Shown: positions 43,631 to 53,666 of the stretch, piece after piece
Position numbering within the stretch: position 1 is the stretch's first letter
Layout: each line of letters opens with the position of its first letter
NCBI GenBank assembly: GCA_963810945.1
Contig: CAWEPI010000008.1
Span: 558,001-622,000, forward strand
Reading direction: 5' to 3'
Length of the DNA: 64,000 nucleotides
Source: JAOUEA01 sp963810945
GTDB taxonomy: Bacteria > Actinomycetota > UBA4738 > HRBIN12
Translations under genes and position numbers: made by a program
Notes under the pieces: model-generated
Seen by the model: only the letters and a program-made list of their open reading frames with translations
Database searches by the model: none
Told to the model about the DNA's origin: nothing

Positions 43631-44007
43631 GTGACGGACTACATCTGGGAGATACGCAACCCCGACGGCGCCGCGATGGGACTTGAGTTCGCCGTTGGCC
43701 GCAGCGACGGCCCACCCGGTGATGCTCGCCCATGCGCTCCCCGAGCGGGCCGACATCACCGTGCGGGACGACCAGGGACGGCTCGTGGCCTCGGGCAAGG
43801 ATCTGCGTGGGGTCGAGCCGACGCCGATCGCCCGACTGACGATCACCGACGGCAGCGCTATCGCGCGCGAACATCTGGCCCTCCGAGGCCGACCTCGGCT
43901 CCCCCGTGATCCTCCCCGGCGGCGAGATCGGGATCCTCACGGCATGGTGGAACGCCGACGACCACCGGGCCTGGCGCTGGTCGATCGAGCTCTCGAACCA
44001 CGCTTGA
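43631..44007 (+). CDS. Conserved hypothetical protein, frameshifted
   Basis: Three reading frames join into a plausible protein of about 125 residues: DYIWEIRNPDGAAMGLEFAV, then PVMLAHALPERADITVRDDQ and LRGVEPTPIARLTITDG, then ADLGSPVILPGGEIGILTAW ending WSIELSNHA. Breaks lie near 43695 and 43865. The pattern resembles an uncharacterised beta-sandwich protein seen in other actinobacteria. The GTG at 43631 follows GGAGGTGGATCG. No function is known. It lies 76 nt from tRNA-Arg. Confidence 0.55.
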
Positions 44008-44098
44008 CGGACGCGCCTCGGTCGCTGCGACACACAGATGGTTAGCACACCTCCCCTCCGGGAAAGAGCCTCCGATGACACGAGGGAAGGAGCCATCG

Positions 44099-44668
44099 AT
44101 GGCACGCAAGCTCGAAGGCAAGAAGATCGCGGTCTTCGCCGCGCCCGAAGGAACCGAACAGGTGGAGCTCACGCTCCCGTGGGAGATCATGAGGCAGGAG
44201 GGCGCGCAGCTGGAGCTCATCTCCCTCACGCCCGGTGCGATCCAGATGATGAACCACCTCGACCGGGGTGATACGCAACCGGTCGACCGGGTCGTGACGG
44301 CGGCGGACCCCGATGACTACGACGGACTCCTGTTGCCGGGCGGCGTGGCCAACCCCGACGCGGCGCGCACCGATCCCGCTGCGGTCGCGTTCGTCGGTGC
44401 CTTCTTCGCGCAGGGGAAACCGGTGGCCGCGATCTGCCATGCGCCGTGGATGCTCGTCGAGGCCGACGTGGTGCGCGGCCGCACGCTCACCTCATGGCCC
44501 AGTCTCCGCACCGACATCACGAACGCGGGAGGGGAATGGGTCGATCGAGAGGTCGTGGTCGACCGGGGCCTGGTGACGAGCCGTCGACCGGACGACATCG
44601 ATGCGTTCGCCGCGAAGGCCATCGAGGAGTTCGCGGAAGGCACCCACATCGAACGCCGGACGGCCTGA
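44099..44668 (+). CDS. DJ-1/PfpI family protein (type 1 glutamine amidotransferase-like)
   Basis: The 189-residue protein has the DJ-1/PfpI core: LEGKKIAVFAAPEGTEQVEL, DGLLLPGGVANPD and the nucleophile elbow AAICHAPWMLVEA with the conserved Cys-His pair. Relatives act as glyoxalases, deglycases or proteases in stress protection. The ATG at 44099 was chosen because it follows GGGAAGGAGCC and lacks the basic 8-residue extension. It is followed by a hairpin at 44696-44731. Confidence 0.88.
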   Translation: MARKLEGKKIAVFAAPEGTEQVELTLPWEIMRQEGAQLELISLTPGAIQMMNHLDRGDTQPVDRVVTAADPDDYDGLLLPGGVANPDAARTDPAAVAFVGAFFAQGKPVAAICHAPWMLVEADVVRGRTLTSWPSLRTDITNAGGEWVDREVVVDRGLVTSRRPDDIDAFAAKAIEEFAEGTHIERRTA

Positions 44669-44695
44669 GGGCAACCTCGCTTCCTCCCCCCTCAC

Positions 44696-44731
44696 CCTGG
44701 AGGTCGGGCCCACCGGCCCTGCCGACCCAGG
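44696..44731 (+). terminator. Stem-loop after the DJ-1 gene
   Basis: Two stacked stems, CCTGG/CCAGG and GTCGG/CCGAC, enclose a 14-nt loop. It lies 28 nt after the DJ-1 stop and 78 nt before the permease start. It may be a terminator or an attenuator for the permease operon. There is no T tract. Confidence 0.4.
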
Positions 44732-44809
44732 TCCTAGCGGCCCGCTCCGCGCACGAGCATGAGGCGGACGCTGACGGTATCGGATCATCGAAAGAGGGGG
44801 TGATGCCCG

Positions 44810-46396
44810 ATGCGCACTTCCCTGGTTCCCACCGCCGACGACGGCAGCAGCAGCCGCAAGGGCTTGCGATCAGGGGCGATCGGCGTGGTCTCCGCCACCG
44901 TGATCGGCGTCGCGTCGACCGCACCGGCCTACAGTCTGGCGGCAACGATCGGGCTCACCGCCGCCGTCGTGGGCCTGTTCTCACCGGCCATCGTGCTGGT
45001 GGCCTTCATCCCGATGCTGTTCGCGGCGTCGGCCTACTACTTCCTGAATCGCGTGGATCCCGACTGTGGGGCGACGTTCGCCTGGGTCACCCGCGCGATG
45101 GGCCCGCACGCCGGCTGGATGGGCGGCTGGGGCGTGATCATCGCCGACGTGATCGTCATGCCGAGCCTCGCCTGGGTCGCGGCCGCCTACACGTACTCGC
45201 TCTTCGGCCTCGACGCGCTCGCATCCAATACGTGGGCGATCATGGCGCTGGGCTGCGCCTACATCATCGCGATGACCGCGATCTGTTGGATCGGCATCGA
45301 GCTGTCCGCCCGGACGCAGTTCGTGATGCTCGCCGCGGAGATCGTGATCCTGGTCGGCTTCTCGGCCTGGGCGCTCGTGAACGTGTTCGTGAACCACCCG
45401 GCCGGGTCCATCACGCCCTCGCTGAGTTGGATGAACCCGTTCCAGCTGTCCGCATCGGATCTGTCGAAGGGCGTGCTGCTCGCGCTGTTCATCTACTGGG
45501 GTTGGGACACCGCGGCCAACGTGAACGAGGAGACGAAGGGCGCGCGGACCGCGGCGGGGGTGGCCACACTCGCCTCCACACTGGTCCTCGTGGGGACCTA
45601 CCTGGTCGTCGCGTTCGCCACCACCGCCTACAAGGGTCCTGGGTTCCTGATCGACAACCCCGACGACGTGCTGACGGGGATGGTCGCGGCGCCGTGGAAC
45701 AAGCTGATGATCTTGGCCGTACTGACGTCGGCCATGGCTTCCACGCAAACCACGATCCTTCCGACCGCCCGCACGACGCTGTCGATGGCTGCGCACGGGG
45801 CGCTGCCGCGGAAGCTGGCCGAGATCCATCCGCGGTTCCACACGCCGACCTGGTCGACGTGGGCGATGGGCCTGGCGTCCGTCGCGTGGTACGTCGTGCT
45901 GGTGCTGATCGACTCGAGCGAGAACATCCTGTGGGACTCGATCAGCGGGCTGGGCTTCGCGATCGCCTTCTACTACGGGATCACGGCGCTCGCCTCACCG
46001 ATCCTGTTCCGCAAGGTCCTCACCAAGAGCTGGAAGCACTTCTTGCTCGCCGGCGTCGCGCCGGTCCTCGCCGCTCTGACGCTTCTCTACGTGTTCGTCC
46101 GCTCGGCGATCGATTACTGGGATCCCGTGAACTCCTACACCCCCGCGTGGTTCGCGTTCGGCGAGTTCCGCGGTGTAGGGCCGGCGCTCGTGATCGGGAT
46201 CGGCTCGCTCCTGATCGGGATCCCGCTGATGTTCTGGTGGAAGCTGGTTCGCCCCGAGTTCTTCCACCGCAAGGCCGAGGTGGCCCGGTCGATCGACGAG
46301 GAGCTGCCCGACCCGGACCGGGTCTTGGAGGAGGCCACGAGTCTCGAGCCGCTCTCGGTGGTGCCGCCGAAGGTCCGCGAGCTCACGAAGCGATGA
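44810..46396 (+). CDS. APC-family amino acid/amine permease
   Basis: The 528-residue protein has about 12 transmembrane segments and the APC-superfamily start (GAIGVVSATVIGVASTAPAYSLAATIG), with GWGVIIADVIVMPSLAW and a mid-protein YWGWDTAANVNEETKGAR block typical of amino-acid/polyamine transporters. The substrate is unknown. The ATG follows AAAGAGGGGGTG. The next gene, an amino-acid-dehydrogenase-like enzyme, begins 37 nt downstream, suggesting import and catabolism of one compound. Confidence 0.9.
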   Translation: MRTSLVPTADDGSSSRKGLRSGAIGVVSATVIGVASTAPAYSLAATIGLTAAVVGLFSPAIVLVAFIPMLFAASAYYFLNRVDPDCGATFAWVTRAMGPHAGWMGGWGVIIADVIVMPSLAWVAAAYTYSLFGLDALASNTWAIMALGCAYIIAMTAICWIGIELSARTQFVMLAAEIVILVGFSAWALVNVFVNHPAGSITPSLSWMNPFQLSASDLSKGVLLALFIYWGWDTAANVNEETKGARTAAGVATLASTLVLVGTYLVVAFATTAYKGPGFLIDNPDDVLTGMVAAPWNKLMILAVLTSAMASTQTTILPTARTTLSMAAHGALPRKLAEIHPRFHTPTWSTWAMGLASVAWYVVLVLIDSSENILWDSISGLGFAIAFYYGITALASPILFRKVLTKSWKHFLLAGVAPVLAALTLLYVFVRSAIDYWDPVNSYTPAWFAFGEFRGVGPALVIGIGSLLIGIPLMFWWKLVRPEFFHRKAEVARSIDEELPDPDRVLEEATSLEPLSVVPPKVRELTKR

Positions 46397-46432
46397 AGAG
46401 GAGCCCCGAAGGGGCCGAGGAGGGGGAGTTCG

Positions 46433-47680
46433 ATGAAGGTCATGCTGGTGGGCGTGGGCGGGGTCGGCGAGGCGATCGCCGTCGTCGCGAAGGAACGGCC
46501 CTGGCTCGAACGGATGGTCCTGGCCGATCTCGACCTGGCGCGCGCCGGCGAGGTCGCGTCGAAGCTCGCCGATCCACGCATGTTCCCGGTGGAGGCGGTG
46601 GACGCCTCGAACCGTAAGCAGATCGCCGACGTCGCCCGCCGGTACGAGGTCGACGTGATCGTGAACGCGGTGGAGCCGCGGTACGACATGCCGATCTTCG
46701 ACGCGGCCTTCGACGCCGGCTGCACCTACCTCGACATGGCGATGTCGCTGTCTCGGCGGCACGCCACCGACCCGTTTCACCAACCGGGCGTCAAGCTCGG
46801 CGACGAGCAGTTCGCGAAGGCCGCCGACTGGGAGGCACGCGGGCTCCTGGCGGTCGTGGGCACCGGGGTGGAGCCGGGCATGGCCGATGTCTTCGCCGCG
46901 TACGCGGCGAAGCACCTGTTCGACACGATCGACGAGATCGGGATCCGCGATGGTGCGAACCTCGAGGTGCGGGGCGACCGCTTCGCGCCGAACTTCTCCA
47001 TCTGGACGGCGATCGAGGAGTGCCTGAACCCGCCGCTCGTGTACGAGCGCGAGCGTGGGTGGTTCACGACCGACACGTTCTCCGAGCCGGAGGTGTTCGA
47101 GTTCCCCGAGGGCATCGGGCCGGTCGACTGCGTGAACGTGGAGCACGAAGAGGTGCTGCTCATCCCGCGCTGGATCGATGTCGGCCGTGTCACGTTCAAG
47201 TACGGGCTGGGCGAGGAGTTCATCAACGTCCTGAAGGTGATCGAGATGCTGGGCCTCGACGCGACCGAGCCCCTCGAGGTGAAGGGTGTGCGCGCAGCGC
47301 CCCGCGACATGCTCGCGGCGCTGCTGCCCGACCCCGCGCACCTGGGCGACCGGATGACCGGCAAGACCTGCGCCGGAACGAACGTCCGCGGCACGAAGGA
47401 CGGCGCCCCGCGCGAGATCTACCTCTATCAGGTGGCGGACAACGAGGAGTGCATGGATCGCTACGACGTGCAGGCCGTCGTGTGGCAGACGGGGGTGAAC
47501 CCGGTCATCACGATGGAGCTGTTGGCCGAAGGGTCGTGGACGGGCGCGGGTGTGCTCGGACCGGAGGCCTTCGACCCCGACCCCTACGTGGAGCGGATGC
47601 CCACGTTCGGCTTCCCGTGGGAGATGCGCGAACGGCCCGTGCAGCAGGGTTCCCGCGCGCCGCAGCCCGCGCTCACTTGA
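46433..47680 (+). CDS. Saccharopine dehydrogenase-like NAD(P)-dependent enzyme
   Basis: The 415-residue protein begins with a Rossmann motif (MLVGVGGVGEAIAVVA) and has LADLDLARAGEVA, YEVDVIVNAVEPRYD and GTGVEPGMADVFA, matching the saccharopine dehydrogenase/homospermidine synthase-like family. It reductively joins or cleaves amino-acid derived secondary amines. Because it follows an APC permease in the same transcript, its substrate is likely the imported amino acid or polyamine. The ATG follows GAGGGGGAG. Confidence 0.85.
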   Translation: MKVMLVGVGGVGEAIAVVAKERPWLERMVLADLDLARAGEVASKLADPRMFPVEAVDASNRKQIADVARRYEVDVIVNAVEPRYDMPIFDAAFDAGCTYLDMAMSLSRRHATDPFHQPGVKLGDEQFAKAADWEARGLLAVVGTGVEPGMADVFAAYAAKHLFDTIDEIGIRDGANLEVRGDRFAPNFSIWTAIEECLNPPLVYERERGWFTTDTFSEPEVFEFPEGIGPVDCVNVEHEEVLLIPRWIDVGRVTFKYGLGEEFINVLKVIEMLGLDATEPLEVKGVRAAPRDMLAALLPDPAHLGDRMTGKTCAGTNVRGTKDGAPREIYLYQVADNEECMDRYDVQAVVWQTGVNPVITMELLAEGSWTGAGVLGPEAFDPDPYVERMPTFGFPWEMRERPVQQGSRAPQPALT

Positions 47681-47690
47681 GCGGGATGGG

Positions 47691-50600
47691 TCAGGTCGTC
47701 GCCTGACGAAGGAGGGCGTCCGTCTCGGCGAGCGCCGGCGCAGCCTCGAGACGCTCGAAGATCTCGCGAGCGCGCTGGAGCACCGGTGTCGCTTCGCTCG
47801 CACGCGAGCATCCGATGAGCGAGCGACCCTGTCCCAGCAGGGCGAAGGCGCGCTCGGGCACGACCCCGAACCGCTCCCAGCGATCGGCCGCGTCGGCATA
47901 GGCTTCGGCAGCCTCCTCCTGATCCCCGCGGAACTCCAGGAGGCCGGCGTGCGCGGCCGCGAGGGCATGCGAGGCGTAGGGATGCCGCGGCTCGAGGCCG
48001 TCGGTCAGGCGCTGCGCGAGCCGTGGGTCACGGAGGTCGAGGGCGGTTCGTGCCAATGCCGGGAGGAACACCGCGTAGTAAGCGAACTGACGGAGCGCAG
48101 GGGTCGCGTCCATCTCCTCCAGCAGAGCGGTGGCCGTTTCCCCGCGGCCGATCTCGAGCGCACGCGATCGCGCTCGACCCTAGGCCGACGATGGCCAGCT
48201 GGGCATCCTCCGTGCCGCGCGCCGCCTGCGCGAGGGCGTCGAGCGCGCCCGAAAGCGATGAGGCTCGTCCCCGAAACGCAGCGACACGGACCTCGACGGC
48301 GCGCACCACGGTGAGATCGAACACGTCGTCGGAAGAGAGACGCGTGGCGAGATCCTCGGCGAGACCGATGGCCTCGTCGAACGCCCCGACATCGACGAGC
48401 GGATCGAGCGAGCTCGACGCCGTGGTCCACACCGCCTCTTCCAGTCCCCGGGCTCGCGCGAACGCGATCCCGTCCTTCATCACCTTCACCGCCGCCGCGG
48501 GACCTTCGAGCGCCCACAGATCCGATGCCGAGGTTGTTGTGCAGCAAGGCCACCTCACGACCCTGCCCTGCCTCGGTCGCGATGGCGATCGCCTCCCGGT
48601 AGTCATCGAGACCTCGGGGATCGCCGAGCTGAGCACGCCCCATGCCGCGGAATCCCAGCGCCCGCGAAGAGCGGTCGAGGCCTAGCTCGTGGCCGATCGA
48701 CAGCGCCCGCTCGGCGTGTCGGATCGCCGCCTCGTGACCTGGCCCGTGCATCGCATCGACGCGCGGAGAGTTCGACGAGCATCGCGGCGTACTCCGCGCC
48801 ACGGCGGGAGAGGCTCCAGGAGCGCCAATGCATCCGTCGGCAACGCGTCCATCGCGGGGTCGCCGAGATGGATGAGCGTCCTGCCCAGCGTGCTGATGGC
48901 CCGGGCGGCGCCGGCGCGATCGCCTTCCTCCTTGCAGAGGGCGATGGCCTCCTCCAGCGCTTCGGCCGCGTCGGTGATCCGACCGGCCTGGAGGGCCGCC
49001 TCCCCGAAGCGGGCGAGCGCCTTGGGGACGTTCAGGCCGCCCCACCGGGGCGAGGGCGAGGGCGCGCTCGAGGTTCGCGACGGCGGCCGAGGTGTCGAGC
49101 CCGAGCGCCCGCTCTCCCGCCAGGGACAGGAACCTCAACGCCGGCGCCTCGAGCTCAGCGGCCTGCTCTCCCTCCCCGGCCGCACGCGCGAGATCCAACG
49201 CCGTCGCGTAGTGATACGAGAGGACATCCGCGAGATCCTCCACGCGCTCCGGCGCCTTGGACTCGATCCACCGCGCTGCCGCGACGTGTCGCGAGGACCT
49301 GGAACTCTCGTGGGAGCTGCGCATACGCGACATCGCGAGCGAGGATGTGCCAGAACGCGTACTCGGCCTCGCCTTCGATCGAGGATCGACGCGCCGGCAC
49401 GCACGAGTTCCTTGCGCGAGAGTTCCCGGAGCGTCTCCGTCACCGTCGCCGAGATCGCGGTCGCCCATCTGGGCCACCGCCCCGGCCCAGAAGACCTTCC
49501 CGACGACGGCGGCGTCGGCCAGCATCGACTTCGTGTCGCCGGAGAGCGTGTCGAGGCGCGCCGCGATCAGGGCCTGGACCGACTCCGGGAACGGGATCTC
49601 GACCCCCTCGCGGAGCTCTCAGCTCGCGCCCATCCGCGACGAGCAGGTCCTTGTCCCGGAGGAGACGCACGAACTCTTCGGCGTACAGGGGGTTCCCGCC
49701 GGCGCGCTCGAGGATCGGCAGCTGCAGCTCGGCAGGGATCACCGTCGATCTCGAGCAGGGCCGAGACCAGGCGGGCGGTCTCCTCCTCGGTGAGCGGAGC
49801 GAGGTTGATCGTGTTGGCGTTCCGTAGGCCGTTGCGCGAAGTCGGGGTGGCGCTCGAAGAGCTCGGGGCGGGCCGTCCCCACCACGAGCATCGGCACGCC
49901 CTCGGCGCGATCGGCGAGATGCTCCAGGAACGCGAGCATCGCGCTCGTCGGCCCAGTGCAGATCCTCGAAGACGAACACGGTGGGGTCCTGCTCGGCGAT
50001 ATGTTCGAGGAAGCGCCGCCAGGCGGTGAAGAGCTCCTCGCGTTCGGCGGTGGAGCTCGCCTCGATCCCGAGCAGCGGGAGCAGGCGCTGGCGGAACCAC
50101 GCCCGCTCCTCCCCTGCCGGCAGCACCGCATCGAGCTTGGCAGCCGCGACGCCCGTCGGATCGGACTCCAGGATCCCGGCGTGGGCCTTCACGATCTCGC
50201 CGAGCGCCCAGAAGGTGATGCCCTCGCCGTACGGGCAGGCACCGGCCCTGTCGCCAGGTGATGAGCTCGGGCCTGGCGTCGATATAGCCGAAGAGCTCGG
50301 CTACGAGCCTGGTCTTGCCCAAGCCCGGGTTCCCCGACGACGGAGACGAGCTGAGGAGAGGTCCGCGGCCACGGTCTTGTCGAAGATGCCCTTCAACAGT
50401 GCGAGGTCGATCTCCCGTCCGATGAACGGAGTGTCGTGCGTGCGCGTGAGATCGGTGCCGAAGCGAGCCCGGGGAGCTCTTCGCATGGAAGACGCGGACC
50501 GGCTCGGACTTGCCCTTGAGCGTCGCCGGCTCGAGCTCCTCGTAGTCGAAGATCACGCGCGGTGGCCTCGTAGGTGCCGAGCCCGACGGCGACGCCCATC

Positions 50601-51117
50601 TCGGGGGCAACCGACTGGATGCGCGAGGCCGTGTTGATCGCGTCTCCGGTCAGGAACCCCTCGCCCGAGCCCGGCTGCACGCCGAGTCGAACGAGCGCCT
50701 CCCCCGTGTTGATCCCCACGCGGAGCTTGAGCCCCGCCCCGTCGGGCACCGCGGCAGGTCCTCCGCGTCCTCGACGATCCGCAGGCCCGCGCGCACGGCG
50801 CGCTCCGGGTCGTCCTCGTGGGCGGCCGGCACGCCGAACACCCCCACGACGGCATCACCGATGAACTTCTCGACGACCCCACCGAACGCCTCGATCTGGG
50901 CACGAGCCATCGTGAAGTACTCGGCGAGCATCCGGTCGACGTCCTCCGGGTCCGCCGACTCCGAGATGGCCGTGAACCCGACGAGGTCGCAGAACAGGGC
51001 GGTGACGACCTTGCGTTCCTCGACGCGTCGAGGGGCGGCGCCGAGAGGAGCGGCGCACTCACCGCAGAACTTCTGCCCGTCGGGATTGTCCGTGCCGCAG
51101 GACGAACAGACCGCCAT
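47691..51117 (-). CDS. Adenylate/guanylate cyclase-ATPase-TPR signalling protein, multiply frameshifted
   Basis: Joined across about ten frame breaks, the locus codes a protein of about 1,130 residues. It begins with a double zinc ribbon (CSSCGTDNPDGQKFCGECAAPLG), then a class III cyclase domain (ALFCDLVGFTAISE; VEKFIGDAVVGVFG; GDAINTASRIQ, with both metal Asp and the Asn-Arg pair), then an AAA/STAND ATPase (FIGREIDLALLKGIFDKT; VFEDLHWAD) and TPR-like helical repeats to the end. This domain order is common in actinobacterial signalling proteins. The break density is far above that of the flanking genes, so true decay cannot be excluded. Confidence 0.75.
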
Positions 51118-51191
51118 CGACCGAGCGTATGCGATGACGCAGCGGCCATGCCGAAGGAGCGCAACCTCCCGATCGACGTTGCCCGGATCGG

Positions 51192-51280
51192 CGGAGACGC
51201 CGGGATTCGAACCCGGGAGGGACGGTTAAGCCCCTAACCGCTTAGCAGGCGGCTCCTTTCGGCCTCTCAGGCACGTCTCC
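51192..51280 (-). tRNA. tRNA-Ser (anticodon GCT)
   Basis: A class II cloverleaf: acceptor GGAGACG/CGTCTCC with discriminator G, D arm GCCTGAGAGGC, anticodon stem CCGC/GCGG with loop CTGCTAA (anticodon GCT, reading AGC and AGU), long variable arm and T arm CCCGGGTTCGAATCCCGG. CCA is not encoded. It lies between two genes transcribed away on either side. Confidence 0.95.
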
Positions 51281-51331
51281 GCCGTCCATCCTAACGGGTG
51301 GCCCGTCCGCGCCCGGCGATAGGCTGCCGCC

Positions 51332-52489
51332 ATGCCCGACGTGGTCGTCATCGGTGGTGGGATCATCGGCGCCAACTGCGCGTCGGAGCTCGCGCGTCGC
51401 GGAGCCGAGGTCACCCTGATCGAACGCGACGAGCTGGCGGCCCACGCCTCCGGTCGCAACCAGGGCCTGTGGGTCCTGCCCGACGACGAGGCGACCGTCG
51501 CCGATGGCCCAGCTGAGCCTGGCCCGCTACCTGGAGATCGCGGCCGAGGCGCCCCTCGACGTGCAGCTGGACCCCGAGCCCGTGGGGCAGGTCACCGTGG
51601 CGCGCGACGACGCCGAACTCCGCGCTGCCGAGACGGCGGTGGCCATCGCCGAGGCGGCCGGCACCCGCGTCGATCCGCTCGATGCGGCCGGGCTCGCCGA
51701 GGTGGAACCCGCCGTTGCCGACGACGTCGAGGCCGCCTGGCTGGTCCACAACGGGCATCGGCTGGACCCGGGGGCGCTCACCGTCGCGCTGGCGCTCGAC
51801 GCGGCCGGACGCGGGGCCACGATCCGGCACCATCTCCAGGCACGGGCGCTCGCCCGACGCGGCGACCGCGTGATCGGGGCCGTGACCGACGAAGGCGTGA
51901 TCGAGGCGCCCACCACGATCGTGGCGGGCGGCCCCTGGTCGTGGAAGCTGCTCGACCCGGTCGGGGTCCGCCTGCCGGTGACGGGGGCCCGCGGCTGGCT
52001 CGTCCGCCTGGGGACGCCCCCCATCGCCTTGCGTCATCTCGTGCGCGCCGAGCCGCCCGCCGAGCACCACCTGGGGGTCCCTCCCACGGCCGCAGACGTG
52101 GTCGCGAGCGGCGTGCCCACCAGCGCCGTGGCGACGATGTTCCACCCCCATCGCGACGGGACCGTGCTCCTCGGCTCCACGCGACAGGTCTGGCTCACGC
52201 CCGAACCCCAGGAGGACGACGTGGTGCCGCGGATGCTCGAGGCCGCGATCCGGCTGATCCCCTCGATGGCCGAGGTCGAGGTCCTGTCCACCTGGTGGGG
52301 CGTCCGCCCGCTGAGCCCCGACGAGCGCCCCTTCGTGGGGGCGGCGGCCGACGGCCTGCACGTGGCGACCGGCCACGGTTCCGAAGGCGTGATCCTGGGG
52401 GCCGGGACCGCGCAGCTCGTGGCCGCGCAGCTCGCCGGCGAGAGCCCCCGTTCGACCCCGCGCCGTACGACCCGTTCCGCTTCGCCTGA
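51332..52489 (+). CDS. FAD-dependent amine/amino-acid oxidoreductase (DAO family), two compensating frameshifts
   Basis: The N-terminus has the dinucleotide-binding motif VVVIGGGIIGANCASELARRG and the C-terminus the DAO-type PDERPFVGAAADGLHVATGHGSEGVILGAG block, with WWGVRPLSP before it. Members oxidise glycine, sarcosine or D-amino acids. The first frame breaks near 51500 and the gene returns to the original frame near 52447 (FDPAPYDPFRFA end), so two indels of opposite sign occur. Joined length is about 385 residues, normal for the family. It starts 51 nt after tRNA-Ser(GCT), on the opposite strand. Confidence 0.82.
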   Translation: MPDVVVIGGGIIGANCASELARRGAEVTLIERDELAAHASGRNQGLWVLPDDEATVADGPAEPGPLPGDRGRGAPRRAAGPRARGAGHRGARRRRTPRCRDGGGHRRGGRHPRRSARCGRARRGGTRRCRRRRGRLAGPQRASAGPGGAHRRAGARRGRTRGHDPAPSPGTGARPTRRPRDRGRDRRRRDRGAHHDRGGRPLVVEAARPGRGPPAGDGGPRLARPPGDAPHRLASSRARRAARRAPPGGPSHGRRRGRERRAHQRRGDDVPPPSRRDRAPRLHATGLAHARTPGGRRGAADARGRDPADPLDGRGRGPVHLVGRPPAEPRRAPLRGGGGRRPARGDRPRFRRRDPGGRDRAARGRAARRREPPFDPAPYDPFRFA

Positions 52490-52503
52490 GGACGCGGGGC
52501 GAC

Positions 52504-53593
52504 CTACTCCACGAGCCGCCCCGCGCTCCGCATGACCTCGAGCGCGCGGTCGACCGGCATGGCGTGCAGCGTGCGGCCGTCGCGGCCCACGGTGGTCTCC
52601 GCGGCCACGAGCGCGTTCACGACGGCCTCCTGCGTGGCGTCGACGGTGGCTTCGAAGATCCGGGAGAGCAGCCAGGGTGCTTCGAGCGGTCCGTCGACGG
52701 CCGCGCGCGACGTCGACGACGCGCTCGCCGAGCATCAGGCGGTTCGCGGTCGAGAACGCCAGCATCTGCTCGCCGCTCCCGTTCGAGGCGTAGGAACCCG
52801 TGGCGGCCAGGCCCATCCCCGCGCGCTCGGCCACGCGGCGCAGTTGGTGCGGGAGCAGCGGCGCGTCGGTGGCGACCACGACGACGCAGGAGCCTTCCGT
52901 GTGGGGTCTCCGGCATCAGGTCCGCGATCGCGCGGCCCACCGGCACGCCGTCGATCCGCAGGTTGGCCCGATCGCCGTAGTTGGTGAGCACGAGCACGCC
53001 CACGGTGTACGCGCCGGCCTCGTCCGCGAGCACGCGCGAGGCGGTGCCGATCCCGCCCTTGAAGTCGAAGCACTGCATCCCGGTGCCGGCGCCCACGCAT
53101 CCCTCGGCGACGGGTCCCTCGACGGCACCGTCCAGCGCCGCGGCGACGTCCTCGTCGGTCAGCGGGAACGACAGGATGTCGCTCAGCCCGGAGTCGTCGC
53201 ACTCGCTGATCACCGGCATCACCTGCTCCGCGCGCCTTGCCGTCGCGCGCGGCCATCCAGCGGAAGGTGGCGTCGTAGGCCTTCCCGATCTGCTGCGACG
53301 ACGTGAGCACGACGGGACTCATCAACACGCCCCATTCCCGCAGCTGGTTCACGCCGATCAGCTCGCCGTACCCGTTCAGGATGTGCGTGCCCGCGTAGAC
53401 CCACTCGTTCCAGGGGTCACCCTCGTGCGGGAAGATCGCGGTGACGCCGGTGCGGATCGCATCGGGGACCGTCGTCCCGCACGATCGTGCGGTGGCCCAC
53501 GCGGACGCCGGCCACGTCGGTGAGGGCGTTCAGGGGTCCGGGGCGGCCGGTGCCGATGCGGATCCCGAGGTCGTGAGCGCGCGGACGAGACAT
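52504..53593 (-). CDS. P1-family peptidase (DmpA/BapA-like), multiply frameshifted
   Basis: Joined fragments give a P1 peptidase: N-terminus RPRAHDLGIRIGTGRPGPLNALTDVAGVRVGH, then HILNGYGELIGVNQLREWG, then CFDFKGGIGTASRVL, and the self-cleavage region GSYASNGSGEQMLAFSTANRL with the catalytic Ser in the GSGEQ context. These enzymes cleave N-terminal beta-amino or D-amino acids after autoproteolysis. Frame breaks lie near 53475, 53230, 52900 and 52705. The ATG at 53593 is upstream of the divergent hemA by about 74 nt. Confidence 0.8.
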
Positions 53594-53666
53594 GCGGCGG
53601 GCATGGTACCCGGCGGCGGGAGGCATGCCGATGCGCCGGAGCGATAGGATGCGTGCCCTACCGCTC

